64,000 bases of DNA from Streptomyces longisporoflavus (GCF_014649775.1 NZ_BMTR01000001.1:1-64000), one strand, 5' to 3'; shown: positions 16,552-25,135, numbered from the stretch's first letter. Notes: a model not told the origin generated them from the letters alone. Program-made: numbers and translations.

Positions 16552-17958
16552 TTATGCCGTCGCCGGCCACTGCTCGTACCAGCGCTGGTCCGCCTCCAAC
16601 TGCGCGGCGAGCGAGACCAGGAGCGGCTCGCTGTTCGCGGGGCCGAGCAACTGGGCGCCGACCGGAAGACCGTCGCCGTCCCGGCCCGCGGGCACGTTGA
16701 CGCCGGGCCAGCCCAGCACGTTCCACGTCCACGCGTAGGGGCAGGCGGCGATCATCGCCTGGTCGGTGCGCCAGCCGCTGAGGGAGGCCATGGTGCCGAC
16801 GCGGGGCGGGGGAGTGGCGGTGGTGGGCGTGAGGATCACGTCGTACGTCGAGAAGGTCGCGCCGATCCGGCGGTGCAGGGCTGCTTCGGCGCGGCGGGCC
16901 AAACGCAGCGGGGCGCCGCCGAGCAGGCGTCCCAGGCGGGCCGCCTCCTTGGTCCGCGGGTCGAGCAGGCGCGGGTCGGGGATCTCGCGGGCCCATTCGG
17001 TGATGCCCGCCGTGGCTCGCGGCACGAAGTCGAGACCTATCTGGCCGTAGCGCGGGTCGGCTTCCTCGACGTCGTGGCCCAGGGCGGCGAGCCGGTCGGC
17101 GAGGACGATGACCTTGCGGCGCACCACGGGGTGCAGGCGCTTGGGCGTCGCGGTGAACGGCATGCGCAGGGAGAGGGCTATCCGCAGCCGCCCCGGATCG
17201 CGGGTCGCCGCCTCAGAGGCGCGGACGGCGGGCGGCTTGTGCAGGTCACCCTCGTGATTGCCGCTCGCCGCGTCAAGGAGCAGGGCCGCGTCGGCGACGG
17301 TCCTCGCGAGCGGGCCGTTGACGGTGATGCCGTTGAAGGACTCGGGCCAGGGCCACGTCGAGATGCGGCCGCGCTGCGGCTTGATCCCCACGAGATGGGT
17401 CCAGGCGGCGGGGATGCGCACCGAGCCCGCGCCGTCCGAGCCGAGCGCCGCGGGCACGAGCCCCGCGGCGACCGCCGCCGCCGAGCCGCCGGACGAGCCG
17501 CCGGGGGTGTGGCCGGTGTGCCAGGGGTTGCGGGTGTCGCCGAAGCCGGGCCCCTCCGTGAAGGGCCACTGGCCCAGCTCGCACGTGTTGGTCTTGCCGA
17601 CGATCACGGCTCCGGCCGCCCGCAGCCGGCGTACGGACTCGGCGTCCTCCTTCTTCGGCGGGAAGTCGCCCCGGCAGCCGAACGCCGTCGGCTCGCCGGC
17701 CACATCGGTGTCGTCCTTCACGGCGATCGGCACCCCGAGCAGCGGCCGCCCCGTCCCGCCGGACGAGGCCAACTCCCGGTCGGCGGCGTCCGCTTCGGCG
17801 AGCGCGGCGTCGGCGCACACCAATTTGAAGGCGTTGAGCACGGGCTGCGAGGCGTCGATCCGCGCCAGTGTCCGCTCCGTGAGCGCACGCGAGGACACTT
17901 CTCCGTCGGCCAGCGCACGGGCGGTGCGCGCGAGGCCGTCGGCACGGTCGGCAGTCAT
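16552..17958 (-). CDS. Amidase (amidase-signature family)
   Basis: A 468-residue amidase-signature hydrolase that cleaves amide bonds using a Ser-cisSer-Lys triad. The lysine is K81 (GVPIAVKDDTD), the cis-serine lies in PGGSSGGSA (about S155), and the nucleophile is S179 in SDGAGSVRIPA. No signal peptide is visible, so it is cytoplasmic. The ATG at 17958 has AAAGG upstream. It is divergent from a LacI-family gene with a CebR-like operator between them and is probably repressed by that protein. The substrate is unknown. Confidence 0.9.
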   Translation of the reverse strand: MTADRADGLARTARALADGEVSSRALTERTLARIDASQPVLNAFKLVCADAALAEADAADRELASSGGTGRPLLGVPIAVKDDTDVAGEPTAFGCRGDFPPKKEDAESVRRLRAAGAVIVGKTNTCELGQWPFTEGPGFGDTRNPWHTGHTPGGSSGGSAAAVAAGLVPAALGSDGAGSVRIPAAWTHLVGIKPQRGRISTWPWPESFNGITVNGPLARTVADAALLLDAASGNHEGDLHKPPAVRASEAATRDPGRLRIALSLRMPFTATPKRLHPVVRRKVIVLADRLAALGHDVEEADPRYGQIGLDFVPRATAGITEWAREIPDPRLLDPRTKEAARLGRLLGGAPLRLARRAEAALHRRIGATFSTYDVILTPTTATPPPRVGTMASLSGWRTDQAMIAACPYAWTWNVLGWPGVNVPAGRDGDGLPVGAQLLGPANSEPLLVSLAAQLEADQRWYEQWPATA

Positions 17959-18057
17959 GTGGGGGCACCTTTGATCGACGGACGAGTGCACGCACGTTAA
18001 CCGGCGCGGGGGGAACGCGGTACGGGGGCGGGGCAGTTCGCGCCGGACACGCTCGCC

Positions 18058-18069
18058 GGGAGCGCTCCC
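18058..18069. promoter_or_regulatory. LacI/CebR-like operator palindrome
   Basis: The perfect 12-bp palindrome GGGAGCGCTCCC lies between the divergent amidase and LacI-family genes. It matches the core known for Streptomyces LacI-type repressors such as CebR. It is a likely target of the adjacent regulator or of a CebR homologue encoded elsewhere. Confidence 0.6.
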
Positions 18070-18139
18070 ACGCAGGTCAGGAAGGCCCCGCGGCCCGCAT
18101 GGGGGCGCCCCCGCGCCGTCTGGAAGGATGAGTCCCGTT

Positions 18140-19180
18140 ATGGCGCAGATACCGAACAAGAGCGCGCAGCAGACCGCACAGTACGCTGTGCCGACGAGCG
18201 CCGACGTGGCGCGCCTCGCGGGAGTCTCGCGCGCGACCGTCTCGTACGTACTGAACAACACCAGTGCCGTGCGCATCAGCGAGCCCACGCGACGCCGTGT
18301 CCACGAGGCCGCCAAGGAACTGGGGTACGTCCCGCACGCCGCGGCCCGCAGCCTGCGCGCCGGGCACACCCGTGTCGTCCTGATGCCCACGCCGCAGATC
18401 CCGGCGGGCCCGCTCTTCAGCGAGTTCTTCAACGAGTTGCAGTGGGCGCTCAGCCGCTTCGACTACACCGTCGTGCAGTACGGCAGCCTGGGCCTGACCG
18501 GCGAGGAAGCGGCTCGTGCCTGGGCCGAGCTGCGCCCCGTGGCAGTCCTCGCTCCCGGCGCGTCTGGGCTCGGCGCGCGAGCGGTGGACGTCCTGAAGCG
18601 GTCGGGCGCCAAGGCCGTCTTCACGCTGGGCCCGCAGCGGACCGAGGGCGCGCACGCCCTGCTCATGGACCAGCGGCGGATCGGCAACTGCGCCGCCGCG
18701 CATCTCCTGGAACGCGGCAGCCGGCGCATCGGCGTCGTGATCCCCGGGGAACAGGGCCTCAAGCCCTTCGCACGCCCGCGCGCCGAGGGCCTGCGCCAGA
18801 CCGTCGCCGGGTACGGACAGGGCGCCACGGTGACCGAGCTGCCCCTGGCCTACGACGAGGAGTCGGCGGCCCGCCTCGCGGCACGCTGGCGCACGCTGGG
18901 CATCGACGGGGTGTTCACGTACAACGACGAGTACGCGATGCTCCTGATGCGGGCGTTGCAGGACGAAGGCATCGCCGTCCCCGGGGAGACGGCGATGATC
19001 GGCGCCGACGACTTGGTGCTCGGCAGGCTCCTGCGGCCGCGCCTCAGCACGGTCCGCATCGAGCTGCCGTCGGGTCAGAAGCTCGCGGAGCTCGTCGACC
19101 GGGTCGTGCGCGACCCGGGCATGGAGCCCGAGGTGCACGACGTGCTCGGTGCGACGGCCGTGCACCGCGAGTCCAGCTGA
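18140..19180 (+). CDS. LacI-family transcriptional repressor
   Basis: A 346-residue LacI/GalR repressor. The helix-turn-helix and hinge at the N-terminus read TSADVARLAGVSRATVSYVLN then HAAARSLRAG; a periplasmic-binding-protein-like effector domain follows. ATG 18140 is preferred to ATG 18128 because GGAAGGA directly abuts the latter but is well spaced for the former. It is divergent from the amidase gene with a CebR-like palindrome in between, so autoregulation and amidase control are likely. The effector is unknown. Confidence 0.9.
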   Translation: MAQIPNKSAQQTAQYAVPTSADVARLAGVSRATVSYVLNNTSAVRISEPTRRRVHEAAKELGYVPHAAARSLRAGHTRVVLMPTPQIPAGPLFSEFFNELQWALSRFDYTVVQYGSLGLTGEEAARAWAELRPVAVLAPGASGLGARAVDVLKRSGAKAVFTLGPQRTEGAHALLMDQRRIGNCAAAHLLERGSRRIGVVIPGEQGLKPFARPRAEGLRQTVAGYGQGATVTELPLAYDEESAARLAARWRTLGIDGVFTYNDEYAMLLMRALQDEGIAVPGETAMIGADDLVLGRLLRPRLSTVRIELPSGQKLAELVDRVVRDPGMEPEVHDVLGATAVHRESS

Positions 19181-19185
19181 CCCTG

Positions 19186-19232
19186 CTGTACAGCGGTCCT
19201 CGGTACAGAGATCCGTACCGAGTTCTGTACAG
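19186..19232. terminator. Nested hairpin terminator
   Basis: The inner stem CTCGGTAC (19199-19206) pairs with GTACCGAG (19215-19222) across an 8-nt loop. It is flanked by two CTGTACAG octamers (19186-19193 and 19225-19232) that also pair. It lies 6 bp after the LacI-family stop and before the convergent trxA gene, so it is probably a bidirectional terminator. Confidence 0.7.
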
Positions 19233-19252
19233 GAGTCTGTGCGGTGGCTTCC

Positions 19253-19648
19253 TTACTGCCCCTGCTGCTGCCCCTCCGCCTTGGCCTGCTCCTCGGCGAC
19301 GGACTTGCGGACCTCGTCCATGTCCAGCTGCCTGGCCTGCCCGATGACGTCCTCAAGGGCTGCCTCGGGCAGCGCGCCGGGCTGTGCGAACACGGCCACC
19401 TGGTCGCGGACGATCATCAGCGTGGGGATCGACTGGATGCCGAAGGCCTGGGCGAGCTCAGGCTGCGCCTCCGTGTCCACCTTCCCGAAAACCATGTCCG
19501 GGTTGGCCTCGGCGGCCTTGTCGTAGACGGGCGCGAACGACTTGCACGGGCCGCACCAGTCCGCCCAGAAGTCGATCAGGACGAATTCGTTGTCCGTGAC
19601 CGTCTGGTCGAAGTTTTCCTTCGTGAGCTCCATAGTCGCGCTGCTCAT
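19253..19648 (-). CDS. trxA: Thioredoxin
   Basis: A 131-residue thioredoxin, the general cytoplasmic disulfide reductant. The active site WCGPC is at residues 31-35 (DFWADWCGPCKSF) and the cis-proline is in SIPTLMIV. The C-terminus carries an extra ~25-residue Gln/Glu-rich tail (VRKSVAEEQAKAEGQQQGQ) beyond the usual fold. The ATG at 19648 follows GAGGGAAACACC. It is divergent from a flavin disulfide reductase, 142 bp away. Confidence 0.93.
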   Translation of the reverse strand: MSSATMELTKENFDQTVTDNEFVLIDFWADWCGPCKSFAPVYDKAAEANPDMVFGKVDTEAQPELAQAFGIQSIPTLMIVRDQVAVFAQPGALPEAALEDVIGQARQLDMDEVRKSVAEEQAKAEGQQQGQ

Positions 19649-19790
19649 GGTGTTTCCCTCTTCCTGCTGTCGGTCGAAGCCGCTTGTGCACAACGGCCCG
19701 GGCGGCAGACGTATTCCACGCGTTCACCCGTGCTCGTCCGCGCGCGTACCCATGTGGCCACGGCGCACACCTGCGACCACACTGGCTTTC

Positions 19791-21218
19791 ATGACGGATT
19801 CGAAAACATACGACGTAGTGGTCCTTGGTGCGGGTCCCGTGGGGGAGAACGTCGCGGACCGGGCCCGTGCGGGCGGTCTGAGCGTGGCGATCGTGGAGAG
19901 CGAACTCGTCGGGGGCGAATGTTCGTACTGGGCATGCATGCCCAGCAAGGCGCTGCTGCGACCGGTCATCGCGCGCGCGGACGCCCGAAAGGTACCCGGA
20001 CTGCGCCAGACGGTGCAGGGAGATCTTGACGCGGCGGCGGTCCTCGCGCACCGGGACGACTACACCTCGCACTGGAAGGACGACGGCCAGGTCGGCTGGC
20101 TGGAGTCCATCGGCGTTGACCTCTACCGCGGCCACGGCCGCATCGCCGGGACGCGCCAGGTGACGGTCACCGGCTCGGACGGCACCGAGCAGACTCTCGG
20201 CGCGCGCCACGCCGTGGTGGTGTGCACCGGCACCCGCGCGGCCCTGCCCGAGCTGCCGGGCCTTGCCGACGTGAAGCCGTGGACGAGCCGCGAGGCCACC
20301 AGCGCGGACCGGGTGCCCGCCAGGCTCGCGGTGGTCGGCGGCGGTGTCGTCGCCGTGGAGATGGCGACGGCCTGGCAGGCACTCGGCTCGCAGGTCACGC
20401 TGCTCGTGCGCGGCGACGGCTTGCTGCCGCGGATGGAGCCCTTCGCCGGGGAACTGGTCGCCAAGGCGCTGACGGAGGCGGGCGCGGACGTCCGTACCAA
20501 CGTCTCCGTGACGGAGGTGCGCAGGGAGAACGGCACGGTCAAGGCCACCCTGAGCGAGGGCGGCACCGTCGAGGCCGACGAGATCCTCTTCGCCACCGGC
20601 CGCGCCCCGCGCACCGACGACCTGGGCCTGGAGACGATCGGCCTCGAACCCGGCTCCTGGCTCTCGGTCGACGACAGCCTGCGGGTGGAGGGCAGCAGCT
20701 GGCTCTACGCGGTGGGCGACGCCAACCACCGCGCGCTCCTCACCCACCAGGGCAAGTACCAGGCCCGCATCGCCGGAGCCGCGATCACCGCCCGCGCCCA
20801 GGGCGTCCCCCTCCTGGAGACCGATCCCTGGGGCGCGCACTCCGCGACCGCCGACCACGACGCCGTACCGCAGGTGGTCTTCACCGACCCGGAGGCGGCA
20901 TCGGCGGGCCTCACCCTCGCGGAGGCGGAATCCGCGGGCAAGCGCGTGCGCGCCGTGGACTACGACATGGCGAACGTGGCGGGTTCGGGCCTCTACGCGG
21001 ACGGCTACGAAGGCCGCGCCCGCATGATCGTCGACCTGGACCGCGAGGTGCTGCTCGGCGTGACCTTCGTGGGTCCCGCCGTGGGCGAGCTGATCCACTC
21101 GGCGACGGTGGCGATCGCCGGTCAGGTGCCGATCGACCGGCTGTGGCACGCGGTCCCGGCCTATCCGACGATCAGCGAGGTGTGGCTGCGGTTGCTGGAG
21201 ACCTATCGCGGGGCGTAG
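19791..21218 (+). CDS. Pyridine-nucleotide disulfide oxidoreductase (FAD)
   Basis: A 475-residue flavoprotein of the lipoamide dehydrogenase/mercuric reductase family. An N-terminal FAD site DVVVLGAGPVGENVA is followed by the redox disulfide C44-x4-C49 in GGECSYWACMPSK, an NAD(P) site LAVVGGGVVAVEMA, a second FAD motif SWLYAVGDAN, and the C-terminal dimerisation domain. The physiological substrate cannot be told; no thioredoxin-reductase motif or mercury-binding cysteine pair is seen. The divergent trxA gene hints at a thiol-redox role. No clear RBS precedes the ATG. Confidence 0.87.
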   Translation: MTDSKTYDVVVLGAGPVGENVADRARAGGLSVAIVESELVGGECSYWACMPSKALLRPVIARADARKVPGLRQTVQGDLDAAAVLAHRDDYTSHWKDDGQVGWLESIGVDLYRGHGRIAGTRQVTVTGSDGTEQTLGARHAVVVCTGTRAALPELPGLADVKPWTSREATSADRVPARLAVVGGGVVAVEMATAWQALGSQVTLLVRGDGLLPRMEPFAGELVAKALTEAGADVRTNVSVTEVRRENGTVKATLSEGGTVEADEILFATGRAPRTDDLGLETIGLEPGSWLSVDDSLRVEGSSWLYAVGDANHRALLTHQGKYQARIAGAAITARAQGVPLLETDPWGAHSATADHDAVPQVVFTDPEAASAGLTLAEAESAGKRVRAVDYDMANVAGSGLYADGYEGRARMIVDLDREVLLGVTFVGPAVGELIHSATVAIAGQVPIDRLWHAVPAYPTISEVWLRLLETYRGA

Positions 21219-21253
21219 CCGGCACGGCGCTCGGCGGCGCTCTGTCTGATGAT

Positions 21254-21289
21254 CCGGGGCCCGTCATCCGTTGCGGTGACGGGCCCCGG
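21254..21289. terminator. Strong hairpin terminator
   Basis: A perfect 13-bp stem (CCGGGGCCCGTCA with its complement TGACGGGCCCCGG) encloses a 10-nt loop between the convergent reductase and P-type ATPase genes. Confidence 0.8.
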
Positions 21290-21325
21290 TGCCTGGGTGG
21301 GTCACGTCGTGGGCGAGCCGTGTGC

Positions 21326-23320
21326 TCAGGTGCCCGCGTCCCGCCACGCCGCGTCCCGCAGCAACCGCAGCCCGTTGAGCCCCACGAGCACGGTGGAGCC
21401 CTCGTGGCCGAGCACGCCGAGGGGGAGGGGCAGGCTGCCGACGAGGTCCCAGGTGACCAGGACGGCGATGAACGCCCCGGCGATCACCAGGTTCTGCACC
21501 ACGAGTCCGCGGGCGCGCCGGGACAGTGCGATCACCTTGGGCACGGTGGCGAGTTCGTCCCGCACGATGACGGCGTCGGCGGTCTCCAGGGCCAGGTCGG
21601 AACCGGCCCGGCCCATCGCGATGCCGGTGTGGGCCGCGGCGAGGGCGGGCGCGTCGTTGACGCCGTCCCCGATGACCAGGACCCTGCGTCCGGCGTCCTC
21701 GGCCTCACGCACCGCCGCGACCTTGTCCTGCGGAAGCAGCCCCGCCCGTACGTCACCGATGCCGACCTCCTTGGCGAGCCGGGCCGCGGCCTGCGCGTTG
21801 TCGCCGGTGAGCAGCATCGGGGCGGTGCCGGTCAGGGTCTGCAGGGCGCCGACGGTCGCGGCGGCGTCGGGGCGGAGACGGTCGGCGATGCCGAGGACGC
21901 CCACGGGGGTGCCGTCACGCCGTACGAGCACGGCGGTCTGGCCGTCCTCGCCCAACCGGCGTGCGTGGGCAAGGGCGTTCACGTCCGCGGCATCCACGGG
22001 CCCGGCGTCGAGGAGCCGAGCCGGAGCGCCCACCTCGACGGTCGCGCCCCCGACCGTGGCGCTCACCCCGACGCCCGGCGCCGATGCGAAGCCGGTGACG
22101 GACGGGATGTCCAGGCCGCGAGCGCGCGCGGCTCCCACGACGGCGCGGGCCAGGGGATGTTCGCTGCGGTGCTCGGCCGCCGCGGCGAGCGCGAGGAGGG
22201 CTTCGTCGGTCAGACCGCTGCCGGGCAGTGCGTGGACGGCGGTCACCCGGGGCGTGCCCTCGGTCAGGGTGCCCGTCTTGTCGAGGGCGACCGCGTCGAC
22301 CTGGCCGAGCCGCTCCATCACGACGGCGGACTTGACCAGGACGCCGTGCCGGCCCGCGTTGGCGATCGCCGAGAGCAGGGGCGGCATCGTCGCGAGGACC
22401 ACCGCACACGGCGAGGCCACGATCATGAACGTCATCGCCCGCAGCAGGGCCCCGGTCAGGTCGTCGCCGAAGGCCAGCGGCACGGCGAAGACGGCGAGCG
22501 TCGCGACGACCATGCCGAGCGAGTAGCGCTGCTCGACCTTCTCGATGAACAGTTGCGTCGGCGCCTTGGTTTCCGACGCCTCCTCGACCATCGCCACGAT
22601 CCGCGCGATCACCGAGTCCGACGCGTCGCGCCCGACCCGCACCCGCAGTGCGCCCGCCCCGTTCAGTGTCCCCGCGAACACCTCGTCCCCGGCCTCCTTG
22701 CCGACCGGCAGCGGCTCCCCGGTGATCGTCGCCTGGTCGACGTCACTGGCACCCTCCAGCACCTCGCCGTCGGCGCCGACACGCTCGCCGGGCCGTACGA
22801 GGATGACGTCGCCGATCCTCAAGTCGGCCGTGCCGACCGTCTCTTCGGCGCCCCCGTCGGCCAGCCGGGTGGCCGTGGCGGGCGCGAGATCGAGCAGGCT
22901 GCGCACCGAGTCGGCCGTACGGGCGGTGGCCAGGGCCTCGAGGGCGCCGGACGTCGCGAAGATGACGATGAGCAGCGCCCCGTCCATGACCTGCCCGATC
23001 GAGGCCGCGCCGAGGGCGGCGACGATCATCAGCAGATCCACGTCCAGGGTCTTCTCGCGCAGCGCCCGCAGCCCCGCGAGCGCCGGTTCCCAGCCCCCGG
23101 CGACGTACGCGACGGCGTACAGCGCACCCCACGTCCAGGAGGCGGCGCCCGCCAGCTGGAGCGGCAGCGCGACGAGGAACGCGGCCGTCGCCGTCGCCGC
23201 CCAGCGTGCCTCGGCGAGAGCGAGGACGCGGGTGCGGCGGCGCGGGACTCCCGCGGGGCCGGGGGAGGACCCCCGGTCGGAGGAGCGGGGGAGCTGGGCA
23301 TCGGACAGGGCCGTGGGCAT
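21326..23320 (-). CDS. P1B-4-type heavy-metal exporting ATPase
   Basis: A 664-residue heavy-metal P-type ATPase. It has the TGEPLPV actuator loop, phosphorylation motif DKTGTLTEG, the nucleotide-domain HP of SEHPLARA, and GDGVNDAPALAAA. The transport site reads SPC (MIVASPCAVVL) rather than CPC, the last helices contain HEGSTVLVGLNGLRLL, and there is no N-terminal CxxC domain; together these place it in the P1B-4 group (Co, Ni or Fe(II) export, as M. tuberculosis CtpJ). The ATG at 23320 is likely; ATG 23362 is an alternative. It is divergent from an NmtR-like repressor, an arrangement typical of metal-induced efflux. Confidence 0.9.
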   Translation of the reverse strand: MPTALSDAQLPRSSDRGSSPGPAGVPRRRTRVLALAEARWAATATAAFLVALPLQLAGAASWTWGALYAVAYVAGGWEPALAGLRALREKTLDVDLLMIVAALGAASIGQVMDGALLIVIFATSGALEALATARTADSVRSLLDLAPATATRLADGGAEETVGTADLRIGDVILVRPGERVGADGEVLEGASDVDQATITGEPLPVGKEAGDEVFAGTLNGAGALRVRVGRDASDSVIARIVAMVEEASETKAPTQLFIEKVEQRYSLGMVVATLAVFAVPLAFGDDLTGALLRAMTFMIVASPCAVVLATMPPLLSAIANAGRHGVLVKSAVVMERLGQVDAVALDKTGTLTEGTPRVTAVHALPGSGLTDEALLALAAAAEHRSEHPLARAVVGAARARGLDIPSVTGFASAPGVGVSATVGGATVEVGAPARLLDAGPVDAADVNALAHARRLGEDGQTAVLVRRDGTPVGVLGIADRLRPDAAATVGALQTLTGTAPMLLTGDNAQAAARLAKEVGIGDVRAGLLPQDKVAAVREAEDAGRRVLVIGDGVNDAPALAAAHTGIAMGRAGSDLALETADAVIVRDELATVPKVIALSRRARGLVVQNLVIAGAFIAVLVTWDLVGSLPLPLGVLGHEGSTVLVGLNGLRLLRDAAWRDAGT

Positions 23321-23378
23321 GGCGAAGTAACCCTTCACGGGCTGGGGAAGCGGCAACTCCATCACCGTACAGGAACGA

Positions 23379-23394
23379 ATGAACAGCTTTTCAT
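23379..23394. promoter_or_regulatory. ArsR/SmtB-type metal-responsive operator
   Basis: The inverted repeat ATGAA-N6-TTCAT lies between the P1B-4 ATPase gene and its divergent ArsR-type repressor. It overlaps the probable -35 of the repressor promoter, whose -10 is TAGGAT at 23405-23410. Metal binding to the repressor should free both promoters. Confidence 0.65.
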
Positions 23395-23416
23395 GTCTCA
23401 TCGATAGGATGACGCC

Positions 23417-23782
23417 ATGGGCCACGGAGTCGACGACAAAAGCACCGCCACCACGCGTGAACGCCTGGACGCCGTGGGGGCCGCGGACGTCGCCGCCACC
23501 CTCCAGGCCCTGGCCACGCCGTCACGGCTGTTGATCCTCGCGCGCCTCCAGGAGGGCCCCTGCGCGGCCGGCGATCTGGCCGACGCGGTCGGCATGGAGC
23601 AGTCGGCCTGCTCCCACCAGCTGCGCCTGCTGCGCAACCTCGGCCTGATCACCGGCGAACGGCACGGCCGCTCCGTCATCTACGCCCTCTACGACCACCA
23701 CGTCGCCGAACTCCTCGACCAGGCGCTCTTCCATGTCGAGCACCTGCGCCTCGGTCTGCGGGACGCCCCCGCGGGCGGCTAG
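23417..23782 (+). CDS. ArsR/SmtB-family Ni/Co-type repressor (NmtR-like)
   Basis: A 121-residue winged-helix ArsR-family repressor with recognition helix region SACSHQLRLLRNLGLI. The C-terminal helix carries D93, H95, H106 and H109 (YDHHVAELLDQALFHVEH), the same D-x-H...H-x-x-H spacing as the Ni/Co ligands of M. tuberculosis NmtR. The arsenic-type CxC site is absent. TAGGAT ends six bases before the ATG with no RBS, so the transcript is probably leaderless. It should repress itself and the divergent P1B-4 ATPase. Confidence 0.9.
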   Translation: MGHGVDDKSTATTRERLDAVGAADVAATLQALATPSRLLILARLQEGPCAAGDLADAVGMEQSACSHQLRLLRNLGLITGERHGRSVIYALYDHHVAELLDQALFHVEHLRLGLRDAPAGG

Positions 23783-23791
23783 CCTGTGGGT

Positions 23792-23811
23792 GATCATCGC
23801 TCCGGATGATC
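23792..23811 (+). terminator. Small hairpin between the ArsR and FluC genes
   Basis: GATCATC (23792-23798) pairs with GATGATC (23805-23811) across a 6-nt loop. It lies 10 bp after the repressor stop. It may be a weak terminator or processing site. It covers an upstream ATG (23806), which argues for the later FluC start. Confidence 0.4.
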
Positions 23812-23835
23812 CAGGCGCGGGTGAGGGAGAACGGC

Positions 23836-24243
23836 GTGTGGCCCGTGGTGGCGGTCGTGGCCGTCGGCGGCGCGATCGGCGCGTCCGCCCGCTACGGCGC
23901 GTCCCTGATCTGGCCCACCGGCGCAGGCAGCTTCCCCGCGACGACGCTGCTCGTGAACGTCGTCGGCTGCGCCGTCATGGGGGCCTTCATGGTGCTGCTC
24001 ACAGAGGTGATGCGAAATCCGCACCGCCTGCTGCGGCCCTTCTTCGGCACCGGCGTACTCGGCGGCTTCACCACCTTCTCCACCTACGCGGTGGACATCG
24101 AGCGCCTGGCGGAGAGCGGTCACCCCGGGACGGGGCTCGCCTATCTCGGCCTCACGCTGCTCGCTGCCCTCGCGGCGGTGTGGAGCGCGACGTGGGCGAC
24201 GCGCCGCGTCGTGGCCGCCGGCCGCGGTAGGGAGGCCCGGTGA
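23836..24243 (+). CDS. crcB: Fluoride channel FluC/CrcB, first copy
   Basis: A small four-helix membrane protein of the Fluc/CrcB family that exports fluoride as a dual-topology dimer. Family motifs are [25 protein letters not shown] (pore Asn) and [15 protein letters not shown] (the central Na+ site and Phe residues). GTG 23836 is chosen since AGGGAG lies 6 bases upstream; ATG 23806 and GTG 23821 are in frame. The next crcB overlaps by 4 bp, so the two subunits probably make a heterodimer. No fluoride riboswitch precedes it. Confidence 0.9.
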   Translation: MWPVVAVVAVGGAIGASARYGASLIWPTGAGSFPATTLLVNVVGCAVMGAFMVLLTEVMRNPHRLLRPFFGTGVLGGFTTFSTYAVDIERLAESGHPGTGLAYLGLTLLAALAAVWSATWATRRVVAAGRGREAR

Positions 24244-24614
24244 ACTGGCTCTGTGTGGTGGCGGGGGCGATGATCGGCGCCCCGCTGCGGTTCCTCACCG
24301 ACCGTGCCGTGCAGGCCAGGCACGACACGGTCTTCCCGTGGGGGACGCTCGCGGTCAACGTCGCGGGCAGCCTGATCCTCGGCGTGCTCACCGGCGCGAC
24401 CGTCGCGGGCGCCGCCGGCTCCCACACCCAACTGTTCATCGGCACCGGCCTGTGCGGCGCCCTGACGACGTACTCCACCTTCTCGTACGACACGTTGCGG
24501 CTCGCGGAGAGCGGCACCCGGTTCTACGCCGCGGTGAATGCCGCGGTCAGCGTGGTCGCGGCACTCGGTGCGGTGTTCGTCGGAGTGACGGTGGCGGAGG
24601 CGGTGTGGCGATGA
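24240..24614 (+). CDS. crcB: Fluoride channel FluC/CrcB, second copy
   Basis: A 124-residue paralogue of the preceding FluC protein with the same landmarks: [25 protein letters not shown] and [15 protein letters not shown]. The GTG start overlaps the first gene's stop (GTGA). Paired crcB genes usually encode oppositely oriented halves of one channel. It is convergent with a TPR-like gene 15 bp away. Confidence 0.9.
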   Translation: MNWLCVVAGAMIGAPLRFLTDRAVQARHDTVFPWGTLAVNVAGSLILGVLTGATVAGAAGSHTQLFIGTGLCGALTTYSTFSYDTLRLAESGTRFYAAVNAAVSVVAALGAVFVGVTVAEAVWR

Positions 24615-24629
24615 GCCGGAGCGCGGGGA

Positions 24630-24977
24630 TCAGGCCTCGGCGAAGTCACCCGAGAGCGCCGCGGCCATCCGCAGATGCGGGGCCGCTTCCGCGTCCCGCC
24701 CCTGCCGTTCGAGCGTACGGCCGAGGAGCAGCCGGGCGTACTGCTCGACCGGGTCGCGCTCGATGACCGTACGCAACTCGACCTCGGCGCGCAGCAGTTG
24801 AGCCGAGTGGTAGTAGGCGCGGGCGAGCAGCAGACGCGGGGCGACCTGCTCGGGCACCTCGTCGGCCAGGGGGGCGAGGATGCGCGCCGCCGTGGCGTAC
24901 TCCTTGGCGTCGAAGAACTGCCGCGCGCGCTCCCAGCGCTCCGCCGCGGTCCCGTGGTCGTAGTACATCGTGTCCAC
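24630..24977 (-). CDS. Tetratricopeptide-repeat-like protein
   Basis: A 115-residue all-helical protein with TPR-like pairs: ERARQFFDAKEYATAARILAP, LLLARAYYHSAQLLRAEVEL, VEQYARLLLGRTLERQGRDA. It has no signal peptide or membrane segment and probably acts as a small scaffold; its partner is unknown. The GTG at 24977 has GGAGG five bases upstream and is preferred over ATG 24968. It is convergent with crcB and divergent from a pirin gene. Confidence 0.8.
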   Translation of the reverse strand: MDTMYYDHGTAAERWERARQFFDAKEYATAARILAPLADEVPEQVAPRLLLARAYYHSAQLLRAEVELRTVIERDPVEQYARLLLGRTLERQGRDAEAAPHLRMAAALSGDFAEA

Positions 24978-25135
24978 TGTTGCCTCCTTCGAGCCGTCCA
25001 ACGGCGGGGTGTGATCAAAAATTCCGGCGACCGGTCCGGCGCGGGGCGGCTCCGGGGGAGGCCCGAGCGGTCCGGGGGCGCGGGCGTCATCGGAATGACC
25101 GGAGTGCGCGCCTGACGTCGGGCGCCCCACGGGAC

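Noticed and set aside
18128..18139. ATG 18128 as the start of the LacI-type gene
   Set aside because: The purine-rich RBS directly abuts this ATG with no spacing, whereas ATG 18140 is correctly spaced.
20222..23407. A 1061-codon open frame on the plus strand
   Set aside because: It lies antisense or out of frame to the flavin reductase and P-type ATPase genes, has Arg/Gly/Ala-rich composition and no motifs; typical high-GC shadow frame.
23783..23835. A fluoride riboswitch before the crcB pair
   Set aside because: The gap is only ~50 nt and lacks the conserved pseudoknot sequences; only a small hairpin is present.
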